Shown here: piece after piece, positions 9,907-19,886 of the stretch
How the letters are laid out: each line of letters starts with the position of its first letter
How positions within the stretch are numbered: position 1 is the first letter of the stretch
NCBI RefSeq assembly: GCF_000002515.2
Contig: NC_006040.1
Coordinates: 682,001-746,000, forward strand
Direction of reading: 5' to 3'
DNA length: 64,000 nucleotides
Source: Kluyveromyces lactis
Taxonomy: Eukaryota; Ascomycota; Saccharomycetes; Saccharomycetales; Saccharomycetaceae
Made by a program: the position numbers and the translations under genes
The notes under the pieces: model-generated
Told to the model about the DNA's origin: nothing
The model's input: the letters and a program-made list of their open reading frames with translations, nothing else
Database searches by the model: none

Positions 9907-12900
9907 CTATAAATCATGACGTTTCCTCCATATCTCTAATTCAAAATCGAATGAATCTAGCCCTGTTAGGAGATTCAAGTTAAATTCTTGGGTTGGATTT
10001 TGGTAATGTGCCAATTCCAAATCCTCAACATTCTTACTACAAAATTCTTCGTAAAATGACTTCTTTTCTTCAGATGTGTCTCCCAATAGAGAATTCGCAG
10101 TACGCTGAGTTAACAAGCTTTTGTAATACATTGCCTTTAAATCATTCTTTGCAGTTTTCTCTCCAAGCTTTCCATAATCTTCGATGGATCTTTTCTTTAC
10201 GTGAATAAAGCAACCCTTCTCAAAGAACTTGTCAATGTTCAATTTATTCTCTCCAAATTCCAACGTTAGTGGATAGTACATTGGAGCCCGTACTTGAATT
10301 CTGACTATACTTTCAATCACAGGAAGTAGACAGGGAGACTTCATTTCGTGTAAAACTTCATTACTTTTCGTATCTTTACTCGTTATCAACAACGGCACGT
10401 CACTGATTAGCTCCTCCGTTGTAGCATCTCTGACCAATAGAAATCGTTCACTCATGGCTAATCGCCAGAGATACTTGGTCTCTTGTAAATAGTAAGGAGA
10501 ATTGAAAGTTGGAATAACGGAGATTATTAAGTATGAAAGGTCTTTTATGTTGGCAGTTCTCAACGCATAATGCCCTAACCCAAGGAATAAAAATCCCATG
10601 CACATATTTGTCGTCATAAATTTTCCATAGTGGTTATCATAATCAACATTCTTTGGCCGCTCTGCAATTCCGATGTTGAGAATTTCCTCTTCTACTTCTT
10701 CGAAGGTATTGGAAGGGTCTTTCCTTGACATTGAGTACAAGTAAGAGTTTCTTCCGTGTGAAACTGAGTGTAGATATCGTATCCTCTTGTATACCTCTAT
10801 ATCACCAGATCCTGCCATTATCAAACTCATCGCTAAAACCACACAATTTATCAAATTAGTAATTCCTTTGAAGAGTAACTGGCTATCAACCCGCTTTTCC
10901 AATGAATATTGATACATTGGTAAAAACATGTCTAATATCCTGCAAAGCCCTTCCCTCAATGAAATAGAGTTAGAGGAGGCGCCTTTGACTCCCACTGAAA
11001 GACATCTCCCTGCAATTCTATAATATATTGGTAATATATCACTAGTTACATTTTTGGGATCAAAACTTCTCGGTAAAATTTCTAATATCCATCGCCAATC
11101 AAGAGGTATCTTATCCCACATGATCATATTCACACACCATTCTCGATAAATAAACAAATCAGGACGGGTGTAGATACTCGAATCAACCTCTTCCTTAGGT
11201 TTGGAAACAGAAATCGTATCTGCAATAGTTTGGCAATTTGTCTTCAAGAAAACTAACATCAATGCAATAAGAGCACCCAATTGAGAGTTCACTGGCATCC
11301 AGTCTTCTCCAACGTCATTTACAGACACCACGATATTAACTAGTTTTTCAATGATTTTTGGGTCCATAGTACCACTCTTGAAAGAAAAATCAAATGAACG
11401 ATCTCCTTCATTGGTATCTTGTGGGTCAATCGAACCTTTGGGGTGATGTGAGTTGTAATCGTCAAAATCGCCCCCAGCCTTAGGGTTTGTGCTTTTTTCA
11501 CCGCAACCCATATTGATCAAACCTATTCCAATTCCACAAGCTAGTCTGTACCCTTCATCAGGAACATTTTCATCATTGATGTTTATCGAAGAAGTGAGTT
11601 CGTTAGAGAATAGTTCTGAGATTCTTCGATTATGAGTATTCTCATAAAGAATTCCAAGCCCCACTAAGCCAGCACTTTGTATCTTATAGTCAATGTTCAA
11701 GTTACTAGATCCCGGCGGTAGTAATGCCAGAACATGAACACTGAGTACTTTGGTCATCTTTAAACTCATCGAACCTCTCATACTCACGCACATTCCCAAT
11801 AAGAGCCCTATACTGACATATGTATTTTTTGGACTCAAAAAGTTGTACAATTGCCATTCACCTAATACTGACAAGTGACGATTTAAGCCTAATCCTAACA
11901 AAAATCCTCCATATTCAGGGTCCAGTACGTCTTGATTGTTAAAGTTTAGCCAACCACTTGTGAGTGGTTTTTTATCCGTGTCTAATGCAAGTCCTTTGGC
12001 AACACCTCTGTGAAAAGCCCCCCAACCGAGAATGTCATCAGGAAATGAGTTTTTCTCGAGAGATATTACGGTGTCATCAACGTCGAAATGAAAACTTAAA
12101 GACAACGAATCTTCCACAAAGTTATGTTGATTCAATGTAGGATCTGAGCAAAGAAAAGACGCTGCATAACCAAACCCACTGGTTAGAGCCCTATATGCCA
12201 TTGCCGTTGCGGTCCGCTTTTTCAGAATAAGTAGGTTACTATAATCCAACTTTAGCTTTGGTAAATCAACAGAATGCGTTTTAGAATAGGATAAAGTTTT
12301 TACAAAATCCAGAAAGAGCTCCTTGTGATTGAAAATTGGTTTCTTCGTAGAGATCATATCATAGTTTATGCTTTCAATTTTAGAAGATTTTGAACTTACA
12401 TTCAGACTCTTCTCAGCAATTTGTTTGTAAATTTGCAAAATAGATCGCGGTTCTGATGATGCTATGTTGGAAATATTCTGGCTTTTAAACTGACCAGGAA
12501 GCTTCTTCTGTTGTTGTGAAGAAATGAAATCTTTTATTATTCGCAAATCAGTTCTGTCAATCAAATCGATATCGACGTTTTCGTCAACATGGTCGATTTC
12601 ATTTTCAACATCTAACAATAACCTTTTCAAAGGCACGTATATCCCAACAGGTAGAGCTTCCAATTCAGTTTTCCCAATATTCAGCTGTCCCAGTAATTGT
12701 AAGAGATTTAGTGTAGTATTGCCTGTTAAGGATTGAAACAATTTCAACATTTTGTTGGTTAGAGGGGTCACGATATCATCAATATCGCATGAATCGTCAT
12801 TTATTAGACGTGATAGTGTAATGAATGGCGTTAGTGGGACATGAGACTGTTGTCTAGCACTGTATAAAGTCTTGAATATCGATGGAGGTTCATCAATGGG

Positions 12901-14760
12901 TTGATCAAATACAATTGTCAAGGGATGTAATCGATCTTCCGGCGAGTGGTAATAGTCAATCCAGATTTGAGGCCAATTCATTAAACTAGTGAGGTTAGTG
13001 AGTAGCCGAGCAAGCTTGTTTACAATTTCAAGCTCATAAATATTTAGTTGAAACTCTTCCCGCATTAGGTGTAGACACATAGTAACTTTGGCAAGCCATG
13101 AAGGATCTTCTTTATACAAGGGATGAGCGAATGTGTCATTACAATTATCAAGGTTTAGAAGGATAGTGTTTTGTAATGCAATGAAATCCTGATCAGAGTC
13201 TGCAACATGTAGCGGAGAGGTGTTAGATTTTTCCAGCTCTGATCTTTGTGCTTGCCATATAGCTAAAAATAAATGAAAAGTTTCGTGTAGTACGTATTTG
13301 ATACCAATAAATATTGATTTCAAGGCATTTCCAGTCGGATACGTATGAGGAGAAGGAACAATTTCCCAAGAATTGCTGCTGCTTATTATCATATAAGAAT
13401 CTGAAATATAGTAACAATCATCAGGACTCGAGACATGGAGTTGGAACTCGGGGGATGTAATCTCCAGATATGGGTTGTACAATATTAGTGTATCCTTCTG
13501 CAAAAAGGCGAAGTAACCGATGAGATCTTCCGAATTATATACACAAACGTCTCGCACAATCCCAGGTTTTATATCCATGGTTTTCGTCATTGAAATTGGA
13601 GAGTATCCAAATGCTTTGAACCTGACATTCGTCATGACAGAATTGTTCAAGTTGAAGATCCATATCTTGCCCCAACCATTCACGTTATCTAATATTCCAA
13701 TAGCTTGCTTATCACCCATCTTGGTTGATACTACTTTTCCCTTGGACGATAATGAAGGTACTTTCACTGCAGTAATTTTTGTTAGGTAAACATCTTTGGA
13801 AATGTCACTTGATATTGACTGATCAGGTGCATTCATCGTAGGCGTCATTTCCATGATTCTCTCCACATTTGTTGACATGCTTCTTTTTGATAAAGATGAC
13901 GAATTCATTCTGTTGGGTGTCTGTGCAAGCTTGGCACTTACATGCAGTGTATTCGTCATCTCCGAATTGGTATCCTCCGCGGTCCAATTTGTTGATGTTG
14001 CTCTCCTGTTGTATGCAGATCTTTTCCTCAAGTTATTATTTAAATTATTGTTGTTGAAACCATAAGGTATATCAGAAGTCTTACGACGTTGTATGGCATT
14101 AGAAAGGGAAGCGCTTGACCCAGGAGTATTGGGAGCAAGGTTGCCGTAACTTTTCTTTCTCACAGAGTTTGATGAATCTAAACTCAAAGTCGGAGATTTT
14201 AACGTCACCGAATCTGAACTGTCTTGTAATAGTTGTATACTATAGAAAAATAACTGTTCAGTGGTTCGTTGATAGAAAAGTGCCACTCCAAAAGAATCTG
14301 CTTTTGGGAAGTATATGAGCTCAATATCATTTAAATCCGTTGGTGATGCAGTGGATGGGAATTGAATGGACCCAAATGGTGACATCGGATGAGTGATGCA
14401 AATAAATCTATAGTTCTCAAAATTCGCATTATAGTCCAAGGTATCAGGCTGCATTACCCTCTGCAATATAAGTCCATTTTTGAAGATACATGCTTTAGAT
14501 GTGTGGAAAGGTAATGAAACCACAAACGAATCGTTGTCGCTAAGATAGTGGAAATGTACAGCGTCTTTCAATACAATGCATAAAGTTAAACCCAAGTCAT
14601 CCCATCGTTTGAAACCAGAAAATATCACCGGAGTGTCGAAATTGTACCTTCTAAGGCATGATCCCTCAGACCACCATTCTACAGAGTTATTATCAACCCA
14701 AAGCTGACCTATTCCTGCAGTTTCAGATAATCTTGGCAGATCGGAAGCACCATGTTCCAT
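9907..14760 (-). CDS. APC1: Anaphase-promoting complex subunit Apc1
   Basis: A 1617-residue protein, the largest APC/C scaffold subunit, against about 1750 in S. cerevisiae. The N-terminal ~500 residues have beta-propeller-like composition, interrupted by a Ser/Asn-rich loop (about 190-310) likely to be phosphorylated. The middle to C-terminal part (about 950-1450) contains proteasome/cyclosome (PC) repeats, seen as Gly/Ala-rich helices such as GLLLGMCVSMRGS, GLVGLGILYENT and ACGIGIGLINMG. APC/C ubiquitinates securin and B-type cyclins. In S. cerevisiae the gene is YNL172W, and its orientation relative to the YNL C-strand genes is kept. The upstream neighbour here is a tRNA-Pro. Confidence 0.94.
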   Translation of the reverse strand: MEHGASDLPRLSETAGIGQLWVDNNSVEWWSEGSCLRRYNFDTPVIFSGFKRWDDLGLTLCIVLKDAVHFHYLSDNDSFVVSLPFHTSKACIFKNGLILQRVMQPDTLDYNANFENYRFICITHPMSPFGSIQFPSTASPTDLNDIELIYFPKADSFGVALFYQRTTEQLFFYSIQLLQDSSDSVTLKSPTLSLDSSNSVRKKSYGNLAPNTPGSSASLSNAIQRRKTSDIPYGFNNNNLNNNLRKRSAYNRRATSTNWTAEDTNSEMTNTLHVSAKLAQTPNRMNSSSLSKRSMSTNVERIMEMTPTMNAPDQSISSDISKDVYLTKITAVKVPSLSSKGKVVSTKMGDKQAIGILDNVNGWGKIWIFNLNNSVMTNVRFKAFGYSPISMTKTMDIKPGIVRDVCVYNSEDLIGYFAFLQKDTLILYNPYLEITSPEFQLHVSSPDDCYYISDSYMIISSSNSWEIVPSPHTYPTGNALKSIFIGIKYVLHETFHLFLAIWQAQRSELEKSNTSPLHVADSDQDFIALQNTILLNLDNCNDTFAHPLYKEDPSWLAKVTMCLHLMREEFQLNIYELEIVNKLARLLTNLTSLMNWPQIWIDYYHSPEDRLHPLTIVFDQPIDEPPSIFKTLYSARQQSHVPLTPFITLSRLINDDSCDIDDIVTPLTNKMLKLFQSLTGNTTLNLLQLLGQLNIGKTELEALPVGIYVPLKRLLLDVENEIDHVDENVDIDLIDRTDLRIIKDFISSQQQKKLPGQFKSQNISNIASSEPRSILQIYKQIAEKSLNVSSKSSKIESINYDMISTKKPIFNHKELFLDFVKTLSYSKTHSVDLPKLKLDYSNLLILKKRTATAMAYRALTSGFGYAASFLCSDPTLNQHNFVEDSLSLSFHFDVDDTVISLEKNSFPDDILGWGAFHRGVAKGLALDTDKKPLTSGWLNFNNQDVLDPEYGGFLLGLGLNRHLSVLGEWQLYNFLSPKNTYVSIGLLLGMCVSMRGSMSLKMTKVLSVHVLALLPPGSSNLNIDYKIQSAGLVGLGILYENTHNRRISELFSNELTSSININDENVPDEGYRLACGIGIGLINMGCGEKSTNPKAGGDFDDYNSHHPKGSIDPQDTNEGDRSFDFSFKSGTMDPKIIEKLVNIVVSVNDVGEDWMPVNSQLGALIALMLVFLKTNCQTIADTISVSKPKEEVDSSIYTRPDLFIYREWCVNMIMWDKIPLDWRWILEILPRSFDPKNVTSDILPIYYRIAGRCLSVGVKGASSNSISLREGLCRILDMFLPMYQYSLEKRVDSQLLFKGITNLINCVVLAMSLIMAGSGDIEVYKRIRYLHSVSHGRNSYLYSMSRKDPSNTFEEVEEEILNIGIAERPKNVDYDNHYGKFMTTNMCMGFLFLGLGHYALRTANIKDLSYLIISVIPTFNSPYYLQETKYLWRLAMSERFLLVRDATTEELISDVPLLITSKDTKSNEVLHEMKSPCLLPVIESIVRIQVRAPMYYPLTLEFGENKLNIDKFFEKGCFIHVKKRSIEDYGKLGEKTAKNDLKAMYYKSLLTQRTANSLLGDTSEEKKSFYEEFCSKNVEDLELAHYQNPTQEFNLNLLTGLDSFDFELEIWRKRHDL

Positions 14761-15047
14761 ATCAGGGGCGGTTAGATGAAGCGAGATCTGTGCAACTTAT
14801 TGTAATTTGAACTTATTATTAAAGTCTCTTATTCTGTAGAGAAGTTCCTACCTAGCACTTGACAATGCACATAGACGGGTTATTGCTGTGGATAGGATAT
14901 AATCGTATGGAGATCTAATACCAATTAATATATGTTATTGTTAAAACAGTGATTATTTATTTGTATTCACTATTATGCAACTTTGTGTTTACCAAAAATA
15001 CAAAAAAACAACACCGGAGACAGGAGGGAGTCAAAAAAAAGAAAATT

Positions 15048-15169
15048 GGGGCGAGCTGGGAATTGAACCCAGGGCCTCTCGCATGCTTTGCAGTAGTTAA
15101 ACTCCGTTTATCGAAGCTTCGCTAGGCTATTAACCCAAAGCGAGAATCATACCACTAGACCACACGCCC
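15048..15169 (-). tRNA. tRNA-Pro(UGG) with intron
   Basis: The mature tRNA would be 72 nt (exon 1 15134-15169, exon 2 15048-15083) with a 50-nt intron at 15084-15133. On the minus strand it starts GGGCGTGTGGTCTAGTGG. The anticodon loop is TTTGGGT (anticodon TGG at positions 34-36), the B box is GGTTCAATTCC and the 3' end is CTCGCCCC. The intron lies one base after the anticodon, the standard position. It contains CAAAG, able to pair with CTTTG of the exon loop, as tRNA-splicing substrates require. The S. cerevisiae tRNA-Pro(UGG) genes also carry introns. Confidence 0.97.
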
Positions 15170-16124
15170 TAATGTTTCAAGTGGTGGTTTTAAACAGGAA
15201 AACCCATTATACTGTTCAGAAGATATCATACACATACTATCTCCTTGTTTTCTCTTTCCTTCCCTGTCATGTATTGATGGATGCATGTCAGCAAAATCTA
15301 AACGTTGCCGATCTGCTTAGAACATTGTATATTCAATTGTTCCACTTTAAGTACTGAACTGTACAGTTTCGACTGGGTCCAATGGTGAGGTCCACTTTTA
15401 CAACCTAAAATTTGCTTCCAGACTCAAATGATACTTTGAAACCCAGTAAAAAAACTCTAGTATTTTAGGGTAATACGTAAAGCACAAAACGTTTCATAAC
15501 AACAAAACCAGCGCAACCGACACTAACACAAGCATCTAAAATATGCACGATGTGTGTCCTTTACCATGGATTCATCGAAGAGCTTTATCCGTATCACGTT
15601 TATTATGATACAAATATTGCATCATCTCATACGTCACAGATATCTTAGCATCTCATCGCAATTATATAATTCAAAGTTGTACCGTTACTTCTATTATTAT
15701 TTTTGGTTTGGCCCTTTTTTTTTCTCTCAAAGGGCTAAAATGAATTAAAACCAGAAAAAAAGAACTTCTAACTGGAGAATTGTTGCAATTTACATAACAC
15801 ACTTGATGGCAAAGTAATCTTTAATTCGGTATAAGTTTAGACCTTTCGAGAGTTCCTATTTCAATATATATCTGTACTCTTAAGAGATAAGTCACAAGTA
15901 AAAAAAACGAAATACTAATTTTAAAGAAGTGTTCTTTTTTAGAAACGGAGAACGATTGTTAATTATTTTACTTGGACATAATTAAACCAGGAGATAAAGA
16001 ACAAAATTGAGGAATTAACGTCTAATCTTCTAGTTTCCATCCGAGAGATAAGGTACAACTATTGATATCAATTACTGAGATAACAGAGCGAGAAAATTAG
16101 AACTATAACGAGTAAGAACAAAAA
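15170..16124. other. Gene-free interval upstream of CRP1/MDG1
   Basis: 955 bp holding the CRP1 promoter and flanks of the tRNA-Pro. Short open frames at 15172-15357 and 15554-15748 have no coding character. Poly-T/poly-A tracts occur near 15715 and 15900. I see no RNA gene or conserved element. Confidence 0.5.
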
Positions 16125-17495
16125 ATGGTCGAATATACTTTCACCTGGCCAAAGGGTCCACAAGAGGTTGTTGTTACTGGTAATTTCGATAACTGGACAG
16201 GTTCATTACCGTTAGTGAAACAGCCATCTGGTGACTTTTCATTGACTATGCCACTTCCACCAAATGATGACGATAAGTTTGTGTTCAAATTTATTGTCGA
16301 TGGTGAATGGGTAGTATCTGATAAGTACGAGAAGGATTCTAGTGCTGGTCCAATCAACAATGTTATCTACACATCGAAGATTGTCGGCACCACAACTGGT
16401 TCTACCTTCATTCCAGAGTCAGCATTGTCTGCCAAGACTTCCCAAAAACCAAAGAGTCAACCAGCTCCAGGCTCTAACAAAAAGGGTAAGAAAAAGAAGG
16501 TTAAGGTCAAGAAGAGAATCAGAAAGGATAAGAGAACTGGTGAACAGACCGTTATCTCTGAGGAAAGAACTGAGTTGAACTCTGATGGTGAGGAAGAAAG
16601 TGAAGAAGTATCTACTACTGCAACCAACTCTAAGGAAGTCACTCCATTGCCACCTCAAACCGCCACAACAGAACCTGCCGATGACGAAGAAGCTACTGCT
16701 CCTGTGCCAGCAGTTTTGCCTTCAAAGGAAAACCAGCAAACTACTCTTGGAGAGCCTGGTATTGCCATCGTTCCTAATCCAAATGAAATTGCAGCATTCA
16801 AGGAGGTTAGAAATGTTGATGCTCAAAAGCTCAATGAACAATTGAATGCAGAATTGAAGGAGAAGGAAGCTGATAAAAAGGAAACTTTGGACCAGCAAGC
16901 AGAAGAAACTGCAGCTGTCACTGCAGCAGCTACTGCAGCTGCGGCAGAAAACCCAACTGATGACGTGGCTCCAGTTATTCAATCTGCCACTGAACCAGCT
17001 GTTCAAACCGAACAATTAGAGCAAGAAAAGGCCGTTGCTGAACCTGAAACAGTTCCAACCCAAGACGCTACTATTCCGAATACACACATCGAATCACAGG
17101 TCACAGATGGTTCTGATGTCGTAGAAGAAGTAGGTATTATCACTTCTCCAGAACAAGAAGCTGAACTAGTTCAAAGAACACTGGATCCAAAAATCGGAGG
17201 CGAAGCTGAACTTCTAATTGCTGAAGGCGAAGTTCCAAAGGACTCTATCCCTGCAGTTCAAGAACAAGTCGAAAAAATCGCTGATGAAGCTATTGAAGCC
17301 AACACTAAGATTGCTGACAACGTCACCGAAGATGTGAAGAAGACCGCTGAAGAAGCAAAGACTACTACCAACAATGCCGCCAACAAGGTAACTAACAATG
17401 CTACCAGTACTAATACTCCAACTAAAACTGCTGCAAAACCAGAAAAGAAGAAAAAGAAGGGATTTTTCTCCAAGTTAAAGAAAATATTCAACTAA
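16125..17495 (+). CDS. CRP1: Crp1/Mdg1 family protein with AMPK-type glycogen-binding fold
   Basis: A 456-residue protein that corresponds to both members of the S. cerevisiae ohnolog pair CRP1 (YHR146W, cruciform DNA-binding) and MDG1 (YNL173C, pheromone-response suppressor). The N-terminus (about 1-85) is a CBM48/AMPK-beta-like domain (YTFTWPKGPQEVVVTGNFDNW). A Lys-rich patch (about 118-138) is followed by a long Glu/Ala/Thr-rich disordered region. The C-terminus ends in a polybasic, amphipathic KKKKKGFFSKLKKIFN, which could bind membranes or nucleic acid. One copy where S. cerevisiae has two supports a pre-duplication genome. The biochemical role remains poorly defined. Confidence 0.92.
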   Translation: MVEYTFTWPKGPQEVVVTGNFDNWTGSLPLVKQPSGDFSLTMPLPPNDDDKFVFKFIVDGEWVVSDKYEKDSSAGPINNVIYTSKIVGTTTGSTFIPESALSAKTSQKPKSQPAPGSNKKGKKKKVKVKKRIRKDKRTGEQTVISEERTELNSDGEEESEEVSTTATNSKEVTPLPPQTATTEPADDEEATAPVPAVLPSKENQQTTLGEPGIAIVPNPNEIAAFKEVRNVDAQKLNEQLNAELKEKEADKKETLDQQAEETAAVTAAATAAAAENPTDDVAPVIQSATEPAVQTEQLEQEKAVAEPETVPTQDATIPNTHIESQVTDGSDVVEEVGIITSPEQEAELVQRTLDPKIGGEAELLIAEGEVPKDSIPAVQEQVEKIADEAIEANTKIADNVTEDVKKTAEEAKTTTNNAANKVTNNATSTNTPTKTAAKPEKKKKKGFFSKLKKIFN

Positions 17496-18028
17496 TTCTA
17501 ACTTTGCGCCACCTTTTTTATAAAGGCCCATCAAGGCAAGGGAAAGCTTGCTGAATGTTATTTCTATTAGATAAATGACATTCCGAACTGCCCAAGCAAC
17601 GACTTTCAAAACAGGAACGCAAGTTCTTTACTTATACCAAAAGAAGAAGTAAAAAACCCCCCAAAAAAACCGGAACTGCCACCGATCTTAAGGTTTGACT
17701 GATCTGTTATTTCAGCTCATACCCGTCCAGCAATTGTAATGAATACTTGTGAAGTTTAATTTTATTTTTCCTCTTTTTATATATATAATTTTGTAATACA
17801 ATATGCTATTGTCACTAATAATTAACTTAATTTTAATACCATAAACTTACTGCTTCTAAGAATGAAACATTAACATTCTACGAGGTGCAATGAAGTGTTC
17901 ATCCAATTACTATCCAAAAGAAACTGTCACCTGTCTGTTATATTTTTCATAAACTCATTGATATTTCTGTCCAGTCTCATTATTGAAAAGCAATTAAACG
18001 TTAGTTCAGAAAATTTTACATTCATTGA
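17496..18028. other. CRP1 3' region and distal NOP13 promoter
   Basis: A gene-free AT-rich stretch of about 530 bp with TA-rich runs near 17776-17790. AAAATTTTAC at 18010-18019 resembles the RRPE core (AAAATTTT) and precedes the PAC-like repeats. Confidence 0.4.
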
Positions 18029-18049
18029 GATGAGATGAGATGAGATGAG
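18029..18049 (+). promoter_or_regulatory. PAC-like GATGAG repeats upstream of NOP13
   Basis: Four overlapping GATGAG units lie about 105 bp before the NOP13 start. GATGAG is the core of the PAC element bound by Dot6/Tod6, which marks ribosome-biogenesis genes. An RRPE-like AAAATTTT lies about 12 bp further upstream. Together they are the usual Ribi promoter pair. Confidence 0.7.
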
Positions 18050-18151
18050 CTTGAAATGGTATAAAGATACTTGCAGACTCCTTTACAAAGTAGATCCTTC
18101 ATTTCTACTGAGATTGTTGAACAAGAACTCAGATAAGCGAAAGTAATCGAC

Positions 18152-19327
18152 ATGTCGGATTCCAGCAAAGAGGTTAAAAAAGTGGATGATGCTGTAAGTC
18201 AAGTCTTAAAGGACCCCACCAAGAAGAGAAAGGCTGAAGATGAGATTGAAATTGATTTAAACCAATCCGTGCCTTTATCTAAAAAGCAGAAACGTTTATT
18301 GAGAAGAGGTAAGGTTACAATTGAAGAATTAAACGCTAAATACAACATTGACTCGAAATCTATCGAAGAGTACAAGAAAGAAACCGCCGAGAAACAGGAT
18401 AATGAAGATACATCCAATAAAAAAGAAGGTTCATCAGAGGAGACCAACGTCGAGGAGGAAAAAATAACTTCCAAACCTAATAAGGAGAAGAAGTTCGGTG
18501 TTTGGGTTGGAAATATGGCTTTTGATACCGTGAAAGAAGATATAATTAGGTTTATAGTTGCAAAGACAAAGGAGAATGACGAAGGAGGTGCTATTACCGA
18601 GAAAGATATTGTTAGAATAAACATGCCATTGACCAAGAATGACAACAAGAAACTCAGAAATAAAGGTTTTGCTTACATTGATTTTAAAACTGAGAAGCAA
18701 ATGGAAGCTGTAGTTGGTTTGAGTGAAAGTGCACTAAACGGAAGAAACTTGCTCATCAAGAACGCTGGCAGTTATGAAGGAAGACCAGATAAGAATGATC
18801 TAGTAGCTGCATCAAAGAACCCACCATCCAGAATTCTATTTGTTGGTAATTTGTCGTTTGATACTACCGAAGACCTACTGAGGAAGCACTTCCAACACTG
18901 TGGTGAAATTATGAGGATAAGAATGGCTACTTTCGAAGACACTGGTAAGTGTAAAGGGTTTGCATTTATCGATTTTAAGGACGAAACAGGTGCTACCAAT
19001 GCGCTTAAAGATAAAAGTTGTAGAAAGATTGCAAGCAGACCTATTAGAATGGAATACGGTGAAGATAGATCAAAGAGACAAGTGAGAAGGAGACCTGAGT
19101 TAGATGCCAGGGAACCAAGGAAGCCATCATTTGACATAAAGACGACTCAACCGTCATCATCAGCAGCACCACCACCAATTAGGGAAAGACGTGCACCATC
19201 CTATTCCAATAGACAACCATCTCACAAGGATTCTAACAATCGTTTGAAAAGTAGTGTTGCATTGGCTTCTGCTCAAAGAGGATCTGCAGCCATTGTGCCA
19301 TCGCAAGGTAAGAAGACAACTTTTTAA
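18152..19327 (+). CDS. NOP13: Nucleolar RNA-binding protein Nop13
   Basis: A 391-residue protein with two RNA-recognition motifs. RRM1 is at about 114-205 (FGVWVGNMAFDTV...KGFAYIDF) and RRM2 at about 227-303 (RILFVGNLSFDTT...KGFAFIDF). The N-terminal ~110 residues are charged and carry a Lys/Arg cluster. The C-terminal ~85 residues are Arg/Ser/Pro-rich. S. cerevisiae Nop13 (YNL175C, about 400 residues) is found in the nucleolus and pre-60S particles and is related to Nop12. The tandem PAC-like promoter elements upstream independently fit a ribosome-biogenesis gene. Confidence 0.94.
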   Translation: MSDSSKEVKKVDDAVSQVLKDPTKKRKAEDEIEIDLNQSVPLSKKQKRLLRRGKVTIEELNAKYNIDSKSIEEYKKETAEKQDNEDTSNKKEGSSEETNVEEEKITSKPNKEKKFGVWVGNMAFDTVKEDIIRFIVAKTKENDEGGAITEKDIVRINMPLTKNDNKKLRNKGFAYIDFKTEKQMEAVVGLSESALNGRNLLIKNAGSYEGRPDKNDLVAASKNPPSRILFVGNLSFDTTEDLLRKHFQHCGEIMRIRMATFEDTGKCKGFAFIDFKDETGATNALKDKSCRKIASRPIRMEYGEDRSKRQVRRRPELDAREPRKPSFDIKTTQPSSSAAPPPIRERRAPSYSNRQPSHKDSNNRLKSSVALASAQRGSAAIVPSQGKKTTF

Positions 19328-19886
19328 TGTGCGTCAAGAAAACATGAAATATATCAAAATCTTGTATATTAGTTCGAAATAGATCATATACCCATATTTA
19401 TATTCTCTCATAGGAATATATACTTATCAAAAATAAAGTATAGAAGGACGTATGGGACTGAGGTTCTCTGTTATCATCCTTCTGCTGCAAGTCGAAGGCT
19501 GCATCTTGTTTTTCTTCACCGCTCAGTCTCGAGAATCCTTCTCCACGACCGGCGAGCACGACTTTTTTTTTTTTCTTTTACGCATTCGAGAGCAGCAAAC
19601 AAATATAGAACTTGAAGCAGGTCTACTAATAGAAGCCTTGCATAAGGAGAAATAGGCGAGGGTAACGTCGTCAACTTCTCTATACATCCATCAAGGGACG
19701 CTAAGGCAGGACTTATAAGGTAGTGGGTGACGATACATAAGTTGCTAGTTGCTTGAGAAAGGGTGAAGTCGATTGCTACATCATTTTTTTTACCGAAAAA
19801 CCGTTACAAGCGTAAAGCAGTTGTACCAAGGAAACTATTAAATTTCAAGATCTATAACAGGATCTCACTGGCCAGTTCACCTAAAG
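19328..19886. other. NOP13 3' region and TDA7 promoter
   Basis: A 559-bp gap. A 67-codon frame at 19452-19655 looks non-coding. A poly-T run lies at 19564-19580. No other feature is seen. Confidence 0.4.
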
